NCBI RefSeq assembly: GCF_014641655.1
Contig: NZ_BMID01000001.1
Coordinates: forward strand, 434,001 to 498,000
Direction of reading: 5' to 3'
DNA length: 64,000 nucleotides
From: Pseudoblastomonas marina
GTDB lineage: Bacteria > Pseudomonadota > Alphaproteobacteria > Sphingomonadales > Sphingomonadaceae
Shown: positions 35,762 through 47,907 of the stretch, in pieces
How positions within the stretch are numbered: position 1 is the first letter of the stretch
Layout of the letters: the number at the start of each line of letters is the position of its first letter
Made by a program: the position numbers and the translations under genes
The notes under the pieces: model-generated
What the model saw: the letters and a program-made list of their open reading frames with translations, nothing else
Told to the model about the DNA's origin: nothing
The model's database searches: none

Positions 35762-36879
35762 CAGGTCGCTTCGCCGACTTTCTTGCGCTGGGCGCGCCGG
35801 GCCCGGTCGGCCTTCAGCGCATCGTCGCGATCGTTGTTTTCGGAACGCTGCTCGAGCGCCGTCTTGATCATCGCTACGATCGGATCGGCGAGGGCCAGCC
35901 CGAGGATTCCGAACAGCGCGCCGAGGATCAGCTGCGCGGCGAGCACCAGCGCGGGGGCGAGATCGACGGTCTTCTTCGCGATCATCGGGATCAGGATATA
36001 CCCGTCGATCATCTGCACCGCGAAATAGACGAAGATCGTGTAGAGGCCCATCTCGACCCCACCCGAGAAGCCGACCAGGACCATCAGAACGCCCGAGATC
36101 AGCGCACCGATATTGGGGATGAAGGCGAGCAATCCGGTCAGCAGCGCCAGCAGCGCCGCCATCGGCACGCCGTAGAGCGCGAGCAGGATGTAGGTGAAGA
36201 TCCCCTCGATCACCATACCGAGCAGGCGGCCGGCCATCAGTCGGCGCAGTGTGTGGCCGAGCCGGGTGACGAGGACGTGGAAGTCGTCGCGCTTCTTCTT
36301 CGTGACCATCCACGAGACGCCGCGTTCGTAGACGTTCGGGTCGATCGCGATGAAGATGCCGATGATCGCGATGAGGAGCAGCGTCGTCAGTCCGCCGACC
36401 ACGCCGCCGATCGCGCGCGTGATCGTGCCGACCCCGCTCGAAACCTGGCCGATGATGTCGCGGATATTGCTCTGGTCGACCGCGAATCCGTTCTCGGCGG
36501 CCCAGGCGAACAGCCGGCCGACCTGCTGCCCGATAAGGGTCGAGAACTCGGCCGCCTGCTGGGCGATCTGCGTGCCCGCAAAATAGCCGAGCCACGCGAG
36601 GAAGGCGACCATGCCGAGCAGGATGATCGTGACCCGCCAGCCGCGACCGATCTTCAGTCCGCGGCCGAGCAGGCGGGCGCCGCCGTCGATCATCGCTGCA
36701 AAAACAAGCGCGCCCACGATGATCAGGATCGGCTGGGCGATGGTCCACGCGATATAGGCGGCGCCGACCACCGCAACCCAGATCGTCGCGCGCTGGAGTT
36801 CCCCGCGCATCTTGGGGTCGGTGATCCGGGTCGGGCTGGCCTGTTCGGACCGCGAGGTTTGGTGTTCGGCCTTGCTCAT
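35761..36879 (-). CDS. AI-2E family (PerM-like) transporter
   Basis: A 372-aa membrane protein with a polar N-terminus and about eight hydrophobic helices. Typical family segments: WTIAQPILIIVGALVFAAMI, a long extracytoplasmic helix region after the third span (AEFSTLIGQQVGRLFAWA), and GLLAFIPNIGALISGVLMVL near the end, which is the best conserved block. Members export small molecules or act as antiporters; the autoinducer-2 role applies to few. Start at 36879 overlaps the lepB stop (ATGA). Confidence 0.88.
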   Translation of the reverse strand: MSKAEHQTSRSEQASPTRITDPKMRGELQRATIWVAVVGAAYIAWTIAQPILIIVGALVFAAMIDGGARLLGRGLKIGRGWRVTIILLGMVAFLAWLGYFAGTQIAQQAAEFSTLIGQQVGRLFAWAAENGFAVDQSNIRDIIGQVSSGVGTITRAIGGVVGGLTTLLLIAIIGIFIAIDPNVYERGVSWMVTKKKRDDFHVLVTRLGHTLRRLMAGRLLGMVIEGIFTYILLALYGVPMAALLALLTGLLAFIPNIGALISGVLMVLVGFSGGVEMGLYTIFVYFAVQMIDGYILIPMIAKKTVDLAPALVLAAQLILGALFGILGLALADPIVAMIKTALEQRSENNDRDDALKADRARRAQRKKVGEAT

Positions 36880-37775
36880 TCGGTTTTCGCTTCCCTCACT
36901 TCGATGGTGTCGGCGGGTACCGGTCGCCGCACCGGGCGCAAACTGCGCCAGGCGCGACCTTCGCGCAAGGCTCCCCACCACGAGAGCGGGTTCCAGCTTG
37001 CGCTGCCGTCGAGCGAAAAGGTAATGAATTCGGCGCGCCCACCGACATCGGCGAGCGGGACCGGGCCACCCAGGCCCTGTTCGAAACCGGCGGGTACGCG
37101 GCTGTCGGACGAGTAGTCGCGATTGTCGCCCATCAGGAAGACATGGCCCTCGGGGACGGTGATCTCGTCCATCTCGTCGCTGTATTTGGGTTCGTCGTCG
37201 GTGACGAGGTAGCTTGCGCCGTTGGGCATGGTTTCGCGCAGGACCGGGATGCGGCACAGATCGCCGCCGCCGTCGGCGCTACGCACGACATCGCCCGACG
37301 AGCTGTGGCCGCAGGGCATGTTGAGATCGACCGGCACGTCGATCGCGGGCTCGACCTCCTGCGGAACGATGCGACCGTTGAGCACGATCCGCCCGCCGCG
37401 CAGCGCGATCCGGTCGCCGGGCAGCGCGACCACGCGTTTGATATAGTCTTCCTTGCGGTCGGGGGGGACGACGATCACCACGTCGCCATATTCGGGCGTG
37501 CCGCCGAACACGCGCCAGTCGCCGCGCGGCAGGACGTGGAAGCTCGCCGAGACCCAGCTGTAGCCGTAGGGCCACTTGCTGACGACGAGGCGGTCGCCGA
37601 CCAGCAGGCCCGGCATCATCGATCCGGAAGGAATGTAGAACGGCTTGGCGACGAAGCTGTGGAACGCCAGCACGGCGAGCAGCATCAGCGCGAGGCCGCG
37701 CAATTCCCCCAGCCAGTCGATCGGGGTCTTGTCGTCTTCGGAAGCGGCGGTCTCGCCGGAGGGTCGTTCGGTCAT
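36876..37775 (-). CDS. lepB: Signal peptidase I
   Basis: A 299-aa inner-membrane serine protease removing signal peptides. Seen: one N-terminal helix (about 23-42), catalytic Ser in [18 protein letters not shown], catalytic Lys in [14 protein letters not shown], and the C-terminal box [17 protein letters not shown]. Start MTERPSGET at 37775 overlaps the acpS stop by 4 bp. The insert with [21 protein letters not shown] may hold a disulfide, as in other LepB proteins. Confidence 0.96.
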   Translation of the reverse strand: MTERPSGETAASEDDKTPIDWLGELRGLALMLLAVLAFHSFVAKPFYIPSGSMMPGLLVGDRLVVSKWPYGYSWVSASFHVLPRGDWRVFGGTPEYGDVVIVVPPDRKEDYIKRVVALPGDRIALRGGRIVLNGRIVPQEVEPAIDVPVDLNMPCGHSSSGDVVRSADGGGDLCRIPVLRETMPNGASYLVTDDEPKYSDEMDEITVPEGHVFLMGDNRDYSSDSRVPAGFEQGLGGPVPLADVGGRAEFITFSLDGSASWNPLSWWGALREGRAWRSLRPVRRPVPADTIEVREAKTE

Positions 37776-38173
37776 GCGGGGAATGCTTCGATCACCACCA
37801 GGGCCTGCGCCCATGGATGATCGTCGGTGAGGGTCAGGTGAATATGCGCCTCATGACCATCGGGCACGATCTCCGCAAGCCGTTTCGCAGCGCCGCCGGT
37901 CAGCGCCAGCGTCGGCTTGCCCGAAGGGGCGTTGACCACCCCGATATCCTTCATGAACACCCCGCGCTTGAAACCGGTCCCGACTGCCTTGGAGAAGGCC
38001 TCCTTCGCGGCGAATCGCTTGGCGTAGGTGCCTGCCCGTGCCAGTTCGCGGCGCTGCGCCTTGGCGCGCTCCACTTCGGTGAAGCAACGCCGCTCGAACC
38101 GCTCGCCGTGGCGATCGAGCGCGGACTGAATCCGCTCGATATTGCAGAGGTCGGAGCCGAGCCCGATGATCAA
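37772..38173 (-). CDS. acpS: Holo-[acyl-carrier-protein] synthase
   Basis: A 133-aa enzyme transferring phosphopantetheine from CoA to ACP, activating fatty-acid synthesis. Seen: [15 protein letters not shown] with the metal Asp, [27 protein letters not shown] with the metal Glu, and [16 protein letters not shown]. It overlaps pdxJ and lepB by 4 bp on each side. Confidence 0.97.
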   Translation of the reverse strand: MIIGLGSDLCNIERIQSALDRHGERFERRCFTEVERAKAQRRELARAGTYAKRFAAKEAFSKAVGTGFKRGVFMKDIGVVNAPSGKPTLALTGGAAKRLAEIVPDGHEAHIHLTLTDDHPWAQALVVIEAFPA

Positions 38174-38910
38174 CGCGCTTCGTCCATCAGGTCGCGCATG
38201 CGGCGGACGGCTTCTTCGAGCCCGACGAACACCGCCTCGCCGACGAGGTAATGCCCGATATTGAGTTCGGCGAGCTGCGGAATGGCGGCGATCGGCTGCA
38301 CGTTCTCGTAGGTCAGCCCGTGCCCCGCATGCGGTTCGATCCCGTTCTTCGAGGCGAGCGCGGCCATGTCGGCGATGCGTTTCAACTCGCGCGCGGTCCG
38401 CTCGCTGTCACCATCGAGCTGCGCGTGGGCGTACTCGCCGGTGTGGAATTCGACCACCGGCACCCCGAGCCTGAGCGCGGCGTCCAATTGTCGCTCGCTC
38501 GCCTCGATGAACAGGCTGACGCGGATATCGGCCTCGCGCAGCGAATCGACGTAGCGCTGCAAATGGTTGTGCTGGCCGGCCGCATCGAGCCCACCCTCGG
38601 TGGTGCGTTCCTCGCGCTTCTCTGGGACGATGCAGGCGGCGTGCGGCCTGTGTGCGAGCGCGATCGCGAGCATTTCGTCGGTCGCCGCCATTTCGAGGTT
38701 CAGCGGCAGGTCGGTCGCATCCTGGATGCGCCGCAGGTCCTCGTCGCGGATATGGCGGCGATCCTCGCGCAGATGCGCGGTGATCCCGTCGCCGCCGACG
38801 CTGGCGACGATCTCGGCCGCGCGCACCGGGTCGGGGTGGTCGCCACCGCGCGCGTTGCGGATCGTCGCGACGTGATCGATGTTCACACCGAGGCGGAGCG
38901 GGCGGTTCAA
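38170..38910 (-). CDS. pdxJ: Pyridoxine 5'-phosphate synthase
   Basis: A 246-aa TIM-barrel enzyme condensing 1-deoxyxylulose 5-phosphate with 3-amino-2-oxopropyl phosphate to PNP, in de novo vitamin B6 synthesis. Seen: [55 protein letters not shown], and [15 protein letters not shown]. Neighbours overlap by 4 bp. The pyrE-pdxJ-acpS-lepB order recurs in alphaproteobacteria. Confidence 0.97.
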   Translation of the reverse strand: MNRPLRLGVNIDHVATIRNARGGDHPDPVRAAEIVASVGGDGITAHLREDRRHIRDEDLRRIQDATDLPLNLEMAATDEMLAIALAHRPHAACIVPEKREERTTEGGLDAAGQHNHLQRYVDSLREADIRVSLFIEASERQLDAALRLGVPVVEFHTGEYAHAQLDGDSERTARELKRIADMAALASKNGIEPHAGHGLTYENVQPIAAIPQLAELNIGHYLVGEAVFVGLEEAVRRMRDLMDEAR

Positions 38911-39488
38911 GCCTTGCGGCTCCCGGGCTTGGTCACCGGCACCGCGGCGAGCTCCGCGGGGACCTCATCCTCGGCATAGGTCGGGAACGTCAGTTCGATC
39001 AGCGGGAAGAACGGCACGCCGAGATCGACTTCGCCCGCCGAGCGATCGACCAGCGCGACCTCCGCGATCACCTCGCCGCCTGCCGCTGCGACCGCCGCGA
39101 TCGCCTCGCGGCTCGACAGGCCGGTGGTCACGACGTCCTCGACCATCAGGCATTTCTCGCCCGGTTCGATCCCGAATCCGCGGCGCAGCTCGAAGGTGCC
39201 GGTCGGGCGTTCGAGGAAGATCGCTTCCTTGCCGAGCGCGCGGCCCATTTCATGACCGATGATCAATCCGCCCATCGCCGGGCTCACGACTTTCTGGATC
39301 TCGCCGCGAATCTCGCGCGGGATCTTGCGGCTGAGTGCCATCGCCAGCCGGCCGGCGCGTTCGGGGTCCATCAGTACGCGCGCGCACTGGAGGTAATTGG
39401 CGCTGTGACGGCCCGAGGAGAGGACGAAATGCCCCTCCAGCAGCGCTTCGGCGGCGCGGAATTCGGCAAGGACCTCTTCATCGGACAT
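38907..39488 (-). CDS. pyrE: Orotate phosphoribosyltransferase
   Basis: A 193-aa enzyme joining orotate and PRPP to OMP in pyrimidine synthesis. Seen: FVLSSGRHSANYLQCARVL, SPAMGGLIIGHEMGRAL, FLERPTGTFELRRGFGIEP and the PRPP motif MVEDVVTTGLSSREAI. Start at 39488 (MSDEEVLAEF) fits relatives; the open frame extends upstream without family similarity. First gene of the operon running to ruvX (34171); promoter in 39489-39674, shared divergently with ctaC. Confidence 0.95.
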   Translation of the reverse strand: MSDEEVLAEFRAAEALLEGHFVLSSGRHSANYLQCARVLMDPERAGRLAMALSRKIPREIRGEIQKVVSPAMGGLIIGHEMGRALGKEAIFLERPTGTFELRRGFGIEPGEKCLMVEDVVTTGLSSREAIAAVAAAGGEVIAEVALVDRSAGEVDLGVPFFPLIELTFPTYAEDEVPAELAAVPVTKPGSRKA

Positions 39489-39674
39489 CGGGTCTGGAAT
39501 CTCCTGTCGTGCGCGCCGACGGGCGCGTTGGAAAAATTCCCTAGAGGCGCTTGAGAACCCTCGCAACCATGCGTATAGGCCCGCTCATTCCTGCGGCTGC
39601 GGGAGCATGGCGCGCATCGGCGCGACAGCGGGTTCCCAAGCCGGTATTCCACGATGGAAAGCGACATCACTGCC

Positions 39675-40751
39675 ATGATTCTTCGCAATTTGAGCCGTTT
39701 CGTATTTGCCGGGGCCGCTGCGGCCTCGCTCGCGCTGGGAGGTGCTGCCGCCGCTCAGGACACCGCGACCGAAACCGAACAGGCCGCCCAGGTCGAGCAG
39801 GCCGCGGGCGACGACGCGCCTGCCGCCGCCACCGAGGCGCTGGCTGATGCCGAAGTCGGCGAAGAAGCGGGCAGCTACGAATATATGGGCCCCGACATGA
39901 TCAAGGGGCAGCCGGAAAACTGGGGCTGGACCTTCCAGCCGCAATATACCGAGACCGGCGAAAGCGCCCTGTTCCTGCACAATGCGATCCTGATGCCGGT
40001 GATCGTCATCATCTCGCTGTTCGTGCTGGTGCTCCTGCTGCTGGTGATCGCCAAGTATCGTCGCGGCGCGAACCCGGTGCCGTCGAAGACGAGCCACAAC
40101 ACCGTGCTCGAAGTCTTCTGGACGGTCATTCCCGCGCTGATCCTGCTCGGGATCGCGATCCCGTCGATCAACCTGATCCGGGCGCAGTACAAGCCCGCGC
40201 CCGCGGATGCGATCACCGTCAAGGCGACCGGCTGGCAGTGGTACTGGACCTATTCGTTCCCCGACAACGGCGATTTCGAAATCACCTCGAACATGATGGA
40301 CGAGGCCGAGGCCAAGGAAAAAGGCTTCCCGGGCCAGCTCGAAGTCGACAACCGCCTCGTGCTGCCGGTCGGCGTGCCGATCCGCCTGCAGACCACGGCG
40401 GCCGACGTGATCCATTCGTTCGCCGTGCCTTCGCTGTGGTTCAAGCTCGACGCCGTGCCGGGCCGGATCAACGAGAAAGTGCTGACCATCAAGGAGCCGG
40501 GCATCTATTACGGCCAGTGCTCCGAGCTGTGCGGCGCGCGTCATGGCTACATGCCGATCGCGATCGAAGCCGTGCCGATGGCGCGCTGGGAACAGTGGGT
40601 CGCCGCGCAGGGCGGCACCGTCGGCGGCGACACCGCCGAAGACAGCGAAGCCGCGCCGCTGGCTGCCCCCGCCTCGAGCACCGAAGGTGCCGAGACCGCG
40701 GGCGAAGCGCCCACCGATTCGGCCGGCGCCGCCGCCGAAGCCGCCAACTGA
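39675..40751 (+). CDS. ctaC: Cytochrome c oxidase subunit II
   Basis: A 358-aa CuA subunit of the aa3-type terminal oxidase. Signal peptide from MILRNLSRF (an ATG at 39654 adds seven residues), then an Ala/Glu/Gln-rich stretch of about 50 residues before the conserved EYMGPDMIKGQPENWGW. Two transmembrane helices follow, then KATGWQWYWTYSFPDNG and the CuA site YYGQCSELCGARHGYMP. The C-terminus is another Ala/Glu/Thr-rich tail. There is no fused cytochrome c domain. Starts the cox cluster; divergent from pyrE. Confidence 0.96.
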   Translation: MILRNLSRFVFAGAAAASLALGGAAAAQDTATETEQAAQVEQAAGDDAPAAATEALADAEVGEEAGSYEYMGPDMIKGQPENWGWTFQPQYTETGESALFLHNAILMPVIVIISLFVLVLLLLVIAKYRRGANPVPSKTSHNTVLEVFWTVIPALILLGIAIPSINLIRAQYKPAPADAITVKATGWQWYWTYSFPDNGDFEITSNMMDEAEAKEKGFPGQLEVDNRLVLPVGVPIRLQTTAADVIHSFAVPSLWFKLDAVPGRINEKVLTIKEPGIYYGQCSELCGARHGYMPIAIEAVPMARWEQWVAAQGGTVGGDTAEDSEAAPLAAPASSTEGAETAGEAPTDSAGAAAEAAN

Positions 40752-40767
40752 TTTCTCGCTAAGGTAA

Positions 40768-42498
<1,731 letters not shown>

Positions 42499-42523
42499 GC
42501 GCCAGCGTGATCGGCAAGGAAGA

Positions 42524-42550
42524 GGGCGCTCCCGCGGGAGCGCCCTTTTT
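42524..42550 (+). terminator. Intrinsic terminator after ctaD
   Basis: Perfect inverted repeat of 11 bp arms (GGGCGCTCCCG / CGGGAGCGCCC, 42524-42545) followed by TTTTT (42546-42550). It ends the ctaC-ctaD transcript before the opposite-strand TPR gene, and separates these two subunits from ctaB-ctaE. Confidence 0.9.
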
Positions 42551-44539
42551 CTATGGCATCGAGGCCGACCACGCGGTCGCGACCACGAGCAGCGCCGCAT
42601 CGCGGCGTCCGGCGGCCAATGCCGCCTCGTTCGCACTGCCAGCCGCGGCATCGGTCCTGCCACGGGCGGCCAGCCGCGCATCGAGGCTGCGGCGGGCGGG
42701 CGAGAGCGCCGCGCCCGGCCGTCCGCTCGCCAGCAGGTAGCGCGCATAGGGATCGCTCACCGCCAGCACCTGCTCACTATCGCGGCCATAGACGCCGCTG
42801 AGCACGCGGATTTCGCGCGCGAAGAGTTCGGTCGCTTCGAGCTTGCCCTGGGTGGCGAGGTTGCGCGCAAGTTCGAGCCGCGCCTCGCGCATCTCGCTGC
42901 CTTCACGCGGGACCATCGAGTTCTCCTGGGTGCGGATCAATATGTTCCGGCGGATCGGTTCCGCCGCAGCCGCTTGGCCGCGACGCTCGAGGATCGTCGC
43001 CAGCAACCGGCGGCTCTCGCGGTCGGGGGTTACGAACCCCGCCGCCATGCTCCAATCCGCGTCGGGCGCGCCCAGCGCCACTGCCTCGCGCGCGGTGCGC
43101 TCGGCTTCGGCCAGCTCTCCCCTTGCCAGCAGCACTTCGGTTCGCACGAGGACAAAGCCCTTGAGCACGAAGGGCTCGGCCTCGGCCGCGCGGACCTTGG
43201 CCAGCACGTCCTCGCTGACGGCCTCGGCTTCGGTCAATTCGCCGCGGCGGATCAGATTGGCGATGAAGGGCGCGAAATAATCGAGCGTGGCGCTCTCGGC
43301 GTATTGGCCATAGCCGCGCGCAATGTCCCATAGCTGGCGATAGAGCACGCCCGCCTCGGCCAGCCGCGCCTGTGCTTCGAGCGCGGCCGCGAGCCGGGTG
43401 GCGAATTCGTGGCCCCAGCCCGAATCGAGCGAGAACCGGGCTTCGTAAAATTGCAGCAGCGAGGCGAGGATCGGCTCGGCCTCGCTTGCACGCCCGGCCG
43501 CGAATAAGGCCTGGGCATGGCTGGAGAGCAGCGAGCGAAGTTCTTCGTCCTCGATCGTCAGTTCGCGCCGATAGACCGGCAGGACCACCGCATGAAGGGC
43601 GAGCTGCCCCGCGCGGCCTATCCCGGTCAAGCCTTCGACCTCGAGCAGCTTGCGGGCGTCGTCGAGCGACAAGTCCGGAGCGTCGAGGCGCTCGCTGCGG
43701 CCGAGAACGATACTGGTCGCGGCACGTGCCCGGCCTTGCTGGAACAGCAATCCGGCGCGCCGGTCCGGATCGAACTCGACGGTGGAACCGGACAGCGCTG
43801 CCTGTGCGTCGTCGAGCCGACCTTCGCTTTCGGCGATCGTCGCCTGCAATTCGCGCAGGTTGGCGACAACCTGATCGGCGCGCCCCCCGGTACGATCGAA
43901 CAGCGCCAGCAACTCGGCGACGAGCCTCGGCGCGCCGTCGCGCCTAGCACCGCCCCACGACCATTCGCTCCTCGCCCGCCCGAACATTTCCTGCGCTGCG
44001 GCTGCCTCTAGCGCGGCGTCGGGACCGTTGAGGACCGGCGCGTAAAGCTTGCCGAGTAATTCGTATTTTCCCTGCAGCGTCGCCGCGAAGGCGATCACGC
44101 CCAGTCCGCGTGCCACGCCATCGACCAATTCCTCGCGTTCGGTGACGGAGGACCGGAGGCTGAGGATCGCCGAATAGCTTCCCGCGACGAGTGCGTAATA
44201 TTCGTATCCGCGCCAATCCTTCCCATCGAAGGCGGCGCTGCGTTCGGCGAGCCAGGCGGTGTAGCTTTCCAGCCTCTCATCAGATCCGGCGGCGAGAAAC
44301 TGGTCGACGTCGCGTGCGCCGTCCCGGGCGAGATGGAGCGACAATACCTCCTCGAAACCGGCGCGGGCAGCCTGCTTATCGCCAGCGGAAACACCTGCCA
44401 CCCCGGCGACGAATGCGGCCTCCATCGCGCTGATTTCCGCATCTGCTTCGACCGAGGCGACCGGCTGCGCGCGGATGGTCGCGGGGGCGGACAGGGATAG
44501 GGCCGTTGCAGCCAGCAGCGCGGCGTATCGTATGCTCAA
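42551..44539 (-). CDS. Exported TPR-like protein inside the cox cluster
   Basis: A 662-aa protein with signal peptide [20 protein letters not shown]...RAQ. The rest is helical and Ala-rich with TPR-type pairs ([93 protein letters not shown]), as in tetratricopeptide proteins of the CHAT-associated kind but without a CHAT protease domain. Function unknown. It lies on the opposite strand between ctaD and ctaB, breaking an otherwise colinear cluster. Confidence 0.75.
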   Translation of the reverse strand: MSIRYAALLAATALSLSAPATIRAQPVASVEADAEISAMEAAFVAGVAGVSAGDKQAARAGFEEVLSLHLARDGARDVDQFLAAGSDERLESYTAWLAERSAAFDGKDWRGYEYYALVAGSYSAILSLRSSVTEREELVDGVARGLGVIAFAATLQGKYELLGKLYAPVLNGPDAALEAAAAQEMFGRARSEWSWGGARRDGAPRLVAELLALFDRTGGRADQVVANLRELQATIAESEGRLDDAQAALSGSTVEFDPDRRAGLLFQQGRARAATSIVLGRSERLDAPDLSLDDARKLLEVEGLTGIGRAGQLALHAVVLPVYRRELTIEDEELRSLLSSHAQALFAAGRASEAEPILASLLQFYEARFSLDSGWGHEFATRLAAALEAQARLAEAGVLYRQLWDIARGYGQYAESATLDYFAPFIANLIRRGELTEAEAVSEDVLAKVRAAEAEPFVLKGFVLVRTEVLLARGELAEAERTAREAVALGAPDADWSMAAGFVTPDRESRRLLATILERRGQAAAAEPIRRNILIRTQENSMVPREGSEMREARLELARNLATQGKLEATELFAREIRVLSGVYGRDSEQVLAVSDPYARYLLASGRPGAALSPARRSLDARLAARGRTDAAAGSANEAALAAGRRDAALLVVATAWSASMP

Positions 44540-44667
44540 CCCTCGGCTCCCCCTTCGTGGCGGGAGCGCTTATGCCACTTCCTACCCCGACGCGTCGATT
44601 GTCGATTTCGTACCGGCGCATCGGTCGCTTTCCACACGGCCCTTGTCCGCCTATAGGCGCGCTTGTC

Positions 44668-45591
44668 GTGACATCCATCGATCCCCCCAACGCGGCGCCG
44701 AAGCCCGCCATGCCTGCCGAGTGGCGCGATTTCTTCGCGCTGACCAAACCGCGCGTGATGACGCTGGTGATCTTTACCGGGCTGTGCGGCCTGCTCGCTG
44801 CGCCCGAGCGGATCAACGCGTTTCTCGGTTTTGCCGCGATCCTGTGCATCGCGATCGGGGCGGGCGGGGCGGCCGCGCTCAACCAGTGGTGGGAAGCCGA
44901 TATCGACGCCGGGATGAAACGCACCTCGAAGCGTCCGCTGCCCTCGGGCCGCATGGACCGGACGCAGGCGCGCGATTTCGGGATCATGCTCTCCGCCGCC
45001 TCGGTGGGTATCATGGGGCTCGCGATTGGCTGGCTCGCGGCTGCGATCCTCGCCGTGTCGATCGTCTATTACGCGGTGCTCTACACGATCTGGCTGAAGC
45101 CGCGAACGCCGCAGAACATCGTCATCGGAGGCGGGGCCGGGGCGTTCCCGCCGATGATCGGATGGGTCGCGGCGACCGGCGAGATCACCGCGATGCCGGT
45201 GCTGCTGTTCGCGATCATCTTCATGTGGACCCCGCCGCACTTCTGGGCGCTCGCGCTGTTCGTGAAGACCGATTACGAAGCCGTCGGCATCCCGATGCTA
45301 CCGGTGGTCGCGGGCGAGCAGGCCACGCGGCGGCAAATCCTGGTCTATGCCGCGATACTCCTTCCGCTCAGCCTCGCACCGTGGTGGATCGGCGGGACGG
45401 GTTGGATCTACGGCGCCAGCGCGGCGGTGCTGTCGGGCCTGTTCCTGCTGCTATCTGCGCAAGTGGGCTTGCGCCGTACGCAAGAAGGCGATGCGATGCG
45501 CCCGGAAAAGCGCCTGTTCGGATTCTCGATCCTCTACCTCTTCGCGCTGTTCGCGATGCTGGTGGTGGACCGGTTCGCGCTCACACCCTAG
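44668..45591 (+). CDS. ctaB: Protoheme IX farnesyltransferase (haem o synthase)
   Basis: A 307-aa membrane prenyltransferase (UbiA family) that farnesylates haem b to haem o for the aa3 oxidase. Seen: [19 protein letters not shown], the substrate motif [23 protein letters not shown], the loop [21 protein letters not shown], and [21 protein letters not shown] 44668 gives the usual short N-terminus; the open frame before it is not homologous. Followed 9 bp later by a small TM gene. Confidence 0.93.
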   Translation: MTSIDPPNAAPKPAMPAEWRDFFALTKPRVMTLVIFTGLCGLLAAPERINAFLGFAAILCIAIGAGGAAALNQWWEADIDAGMKRTSKRPLPSGRMDRTQARDFGIMLSAASVGIMGLAIGWLAAAILAVSIVYYAVLYTIWLKPRTPQNIVIGGGAGAFPPMIGWVAATGEITAMPVLLFAIIFMWTPPHFWALALFVKTDYEAVGIPMLPVVAGEQATRRQILVYAAILLPLSLAPWWIGGTGWIYGASAAVLSGLFLLLSAQVGLRRTQEGDAMRPEKRLFGFSILYLFALFAMLVVDRFALTP

Positions 45592-45600
45592 ATAGAGATC

Positions 45601-45747
45601 ATGGAACCACGCCAAGACCCTCCGAGCGACCCGCAGGACGAAGAGCTTCGTCGCAAGGCGATCCAGCGGCAGCGCAACATCGTGCTCGCGCTGGTGCTGG
45701 CCGGCTTCGTCGCGCTATTCTACGGCATCACCATCGCCCGGATGTAG
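45601..45747 (+). CDS. Small membrane protein of oxidase cluster (CoxF-like)
   Basis: A 48-aa protein: charged N-terminus (MEPRQDPPSDPQDEELRRKA) and a single helix (NIVLALVLAGFVALFYGITI). It sits between ctaB and ctaG, where most alphaproteobacterial aa3 clusters carry a small TM gene usually annotated as coxF. Spacing of 9 and 4 bp shows cotranslation. Likely an oxidase assembly or accessory factor. Confidence 0.78.
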   Translation: MEPRQDPPSDPQDEELRRKAIQRQRNIVLALVLAGFVALFYGITIARM

Positions 45748-45751
45748 ACCG

Positions 45752-46324
45752 ATGGCCACGCAGCCTCTCCAGCAGCGCAACAAGCGCACCGGCCTTATCA
45801 TGCTGGCCTTCGCGGTCGGCATGCTGGGCTTGGGCTATGCCGCGGTGCCGCTTTACGACCTGTTCTGCCGCGTGACCGGCTTCGGCGGAACCACGCAGCG
45901 CGCCAGCGACAGCGATGCGAGCCTCGCCGAACGGCTGGCGGCGAGCGGGGCAACGCGCGATATCGTGATCCGGTTCGATGCCAATGTCGCGCGCAACATG
46001 CCGTGGGATTTCCGCCCCGAACAGGCGACCGACAAGATCGCCATCGGCAGCCGGGACCAGGCGATCTACCTCGCGCGCAACACCGGGCCCGAGCCGATCG
46101 TCGGGTCGGCGAGCTTCAACGTCTTCCCCAATGAGGCGGGCAAGTATTTCAGCAAGGTGCAGTGCTTCTGCTTCACCGAACAGCGGCTCGAGCCGGGGCA
46201 GGAAGTGCGGATGCCGGTGGTCTATTACGTCGATCCCGCGATCCTCGACGACCCGCTGGTCGAGGACCTCGATTCGATCACGCTGAGCTACACCTTCCAT
46301 CGCAAGGTCGAGGACGAGTCCTGA
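45752..46324 (+). CDS. ctaG: Cytochrome c oxidase assembly protein CtaG/Cox11
   Basis: A 190-aa copper chaperone that delivers CuB to subunit I. One N-terminal transmembrane helix (about 13-35) followed by a periplasmic domain with the invariant copper motif VQCFCFTEQRLEPGQE. Other matches: YAAVPLYDLFCRVTGFGGTTQ, PWDFRPEQ, and DPAILDDPLVEDLDSITLSYTF. In order after the CoxF-like gene. Confidence 0.96.
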   Translation: MATQPLQQRNKRTGLIMLAFAVGMLGLGYAAVPLYDLFCRVTGFGGTTQRASDSDASLAERLAASGATRDIVIRFDANVARNMPWDFRPEQATDKIAIGSRDQAIYLARNTGPEPIVGSASFNVFPNEAGKYFSKVQCFCFTEQRLEPGQEVRMPVVYYVDPAILDDPLVEDLDSITLSYTFHRKVEDES

Positions 46325-46426
46325 TGCGCGGGTCGTCGTTGCGAAAGTAGCACGAAAACCCGTCCTCACCCCCTAGACCCCGGCGGCGCGGGCGATTAAG
46401 GGCACCGGCACACCTTCATCCGAAAG

Positions 46427-47263
46427 ATGGACATCATGGCCGGTAACAAGTCGCACACCTATCACATTCTCGATCCCGATCCGTGGCCGTTGATCGGCTC
46501 GCTGAGCGCGCTGACGTTCACGACCGGCATGGTGATGAGCTTCCACCCGGACGTGTTCAATTTCGGCACCCCGGTGCTGATCGCGGGCCTGATCGGTCTC
46601 GTCTTCACCTTCTTCAGCTGGTTCGGCAACATCATCCGCGAAGCGCATGCGGGCGACCACACCCCGGTCGTGCAGCTCCACCTGCGCTACGGCATGATCC
46701 TGTTCATCGCGTCCGAAGTGATGTTCTTCGTGGGCTGGTTCTGGAGCTGGTTCGATTTTTCGCTTTTCCCCTCGACGCTGACCGAAGTGGTCGACGGGCA
46801 ATGGCCGCCCGCCGCAATCGAGGAAGTGATCGACGCGTTCGATCTGCCGCTGCTCAACACGCTGATCCTGCTATGCTCGGGCACCACCGTGACCTGGGCG
46901 CACCACGCACTGATCAATGGTGATCGCGAAGGCCTCAAGAAGGGCCTGTGGGCCACGATCATCCTCGGCGTGCTGTTCAGCTGCATTCAGGCGTACGAAT
47001 ACGCCGCGGCGCCGTTCGGTTTCGGGGGCAACACCTACAGTTCGGCCTTCTACATGGCGACCGGTTTCCACGGCTTCCACGTCATCATCGGCACGATCTT
47101 CCTGATCGTGTGCCTGGTGCGCAGCTACAAGGGTCACTTCACCCCGCGCCAGCATTTCGGCTTCGAAGCGGCGGCGTGGTACTGGCATTTCGTCGACGTA
47201 GTGTGGCTGTTCCTCTTCATCGTCGTCTATGTCTGGGGCGGCTGGGGCTACCCGACGCACTAA
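46427..47263 (+). CDS. ctaE: Cytochrome c oxidase subunit III
   Basis: A 278-aa (275 if ATG 46436 is used, which matches relatives starting MAG) membrane subunit with seven helices. Seen: SHTYHILDPDPWPLIGSL, MILFIASEVMFFVGWFWSWF, TVTWAHHALINGDREG and HFVDVVWLFLFIVVYVWGGW at the end. The 102 bp after ctaG hold no gene. Followed by the SURF1 gene. Confidence 0.96.
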   Translation: MDIMAGNKSHTYHILDPDPWPLIGSLSALTFTTGMVMSFHPDVFNFGTPVLIAGLIGLVFTFFSWFGNIIREAHAGDHTPVVQLHLRYGMILFIASEVMFFVGWFWSWFDFSLFPSTLTEVVDGQWPPAAIEEVIDAFDLPLLNTLILLCSGTTVTWAHHALINGDREGLKKGLWATIILGVLFSCIQAYEYAAAPFGFGGNTYSSAFYMATGFHGFHVIIGTIFLIVCLVRSYKGHFTPRQHFGFEAAAWYWHFVDVVWLFLFIVVYVWGGWGYPTH

Positions 47264-47280
47264 GACAAGCGAGGCCTCGC

Positions 47281-47907
47281 ATGAGGCGCCTGCCCATCAT
47301 TCCGACCATCGTCGTCGCGGCCGCGGTCGCGACGATGATCGCACTCGGCATCTGGCAACTGGGCCGCGGTGCGGAGCGCGACCGGCTGAAGCAGGCGATG
47401 GTCGAACGTCCGACCCAGCCGGTGCTCGATTATCCCTTCGGCAAGGCGGGGGACGAGCGCTACCTCTTCCGCCGATTACGTGCGACCTGCGACGAGGTGA
47501 CGAGGATCGAGGTCGCCGGCGGCAAGGACGCTGCGGGCCGGACCGGGTGGCGCCAGATCGCGACCTGCGTAAACCGCGCGAGCGGTGCCAGTTTCCAGAC
47601 GCAGATCGGTGTCGCCGAGCGGCCTGACACCGTCGTCGAGTGGGATGGCGGCGTGATCGAGGGACTCGCCGCGCAGGCCCCCGACGATCGCGGGTTTCTC
47701 GAGCGGCTGTCGTTTCGCCCGTCCAACCGCGCGGCGATGATCGTTGCGAGCGAACCGAAGGCCGGCCTCAAGGCCTCACGACAGCCTGACCCCGCCGAAT
47801 ACGAGAACACTTCCTGGGCCTATGCCGGGCAGTGGTTCTTCTTCGCCTTCACGGCCCTGGTCATCTACGCCTTTGCGCTGCGTCGTCGCTGGCGCGAGCG
47901 GGCGTGA
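47281..47907 (+). CDS. SURF1-family oxidase assembly protein
   Basis: A 208-aa membrane protein of the SURF1/Shy1 family, which helps insert haem a into subunit I. It has the diagnostic first helix IALGIWQLGRGAERDRLK and last helix AYAGQWFFFAFTALVIYAFA. Between them is a short periplasmic loop; at 208 aa it is shorter than many SURF1 proteins (about 240). Its stop overlaps the thrC GTG (GTGA). Confidence 0.88.
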   Translation: MRRLPIIPTIVVAAAVATMIALGIWQLGRGAERDRLKQAMVERPTQPVLDYPFGKAGDERYLFRRLRATCDEVTRIEVAGGKDAAGRTGWRQIATCVNRASGASFQTQIGVAERPDTVVEWDGGVIEGLAAQAPDDRGFLERLSFRPSNRAAMIVASEPKAGLKASRQPDPAEYENTSWAYAGQWFFFAFTALVIYAFALRRRWRERA

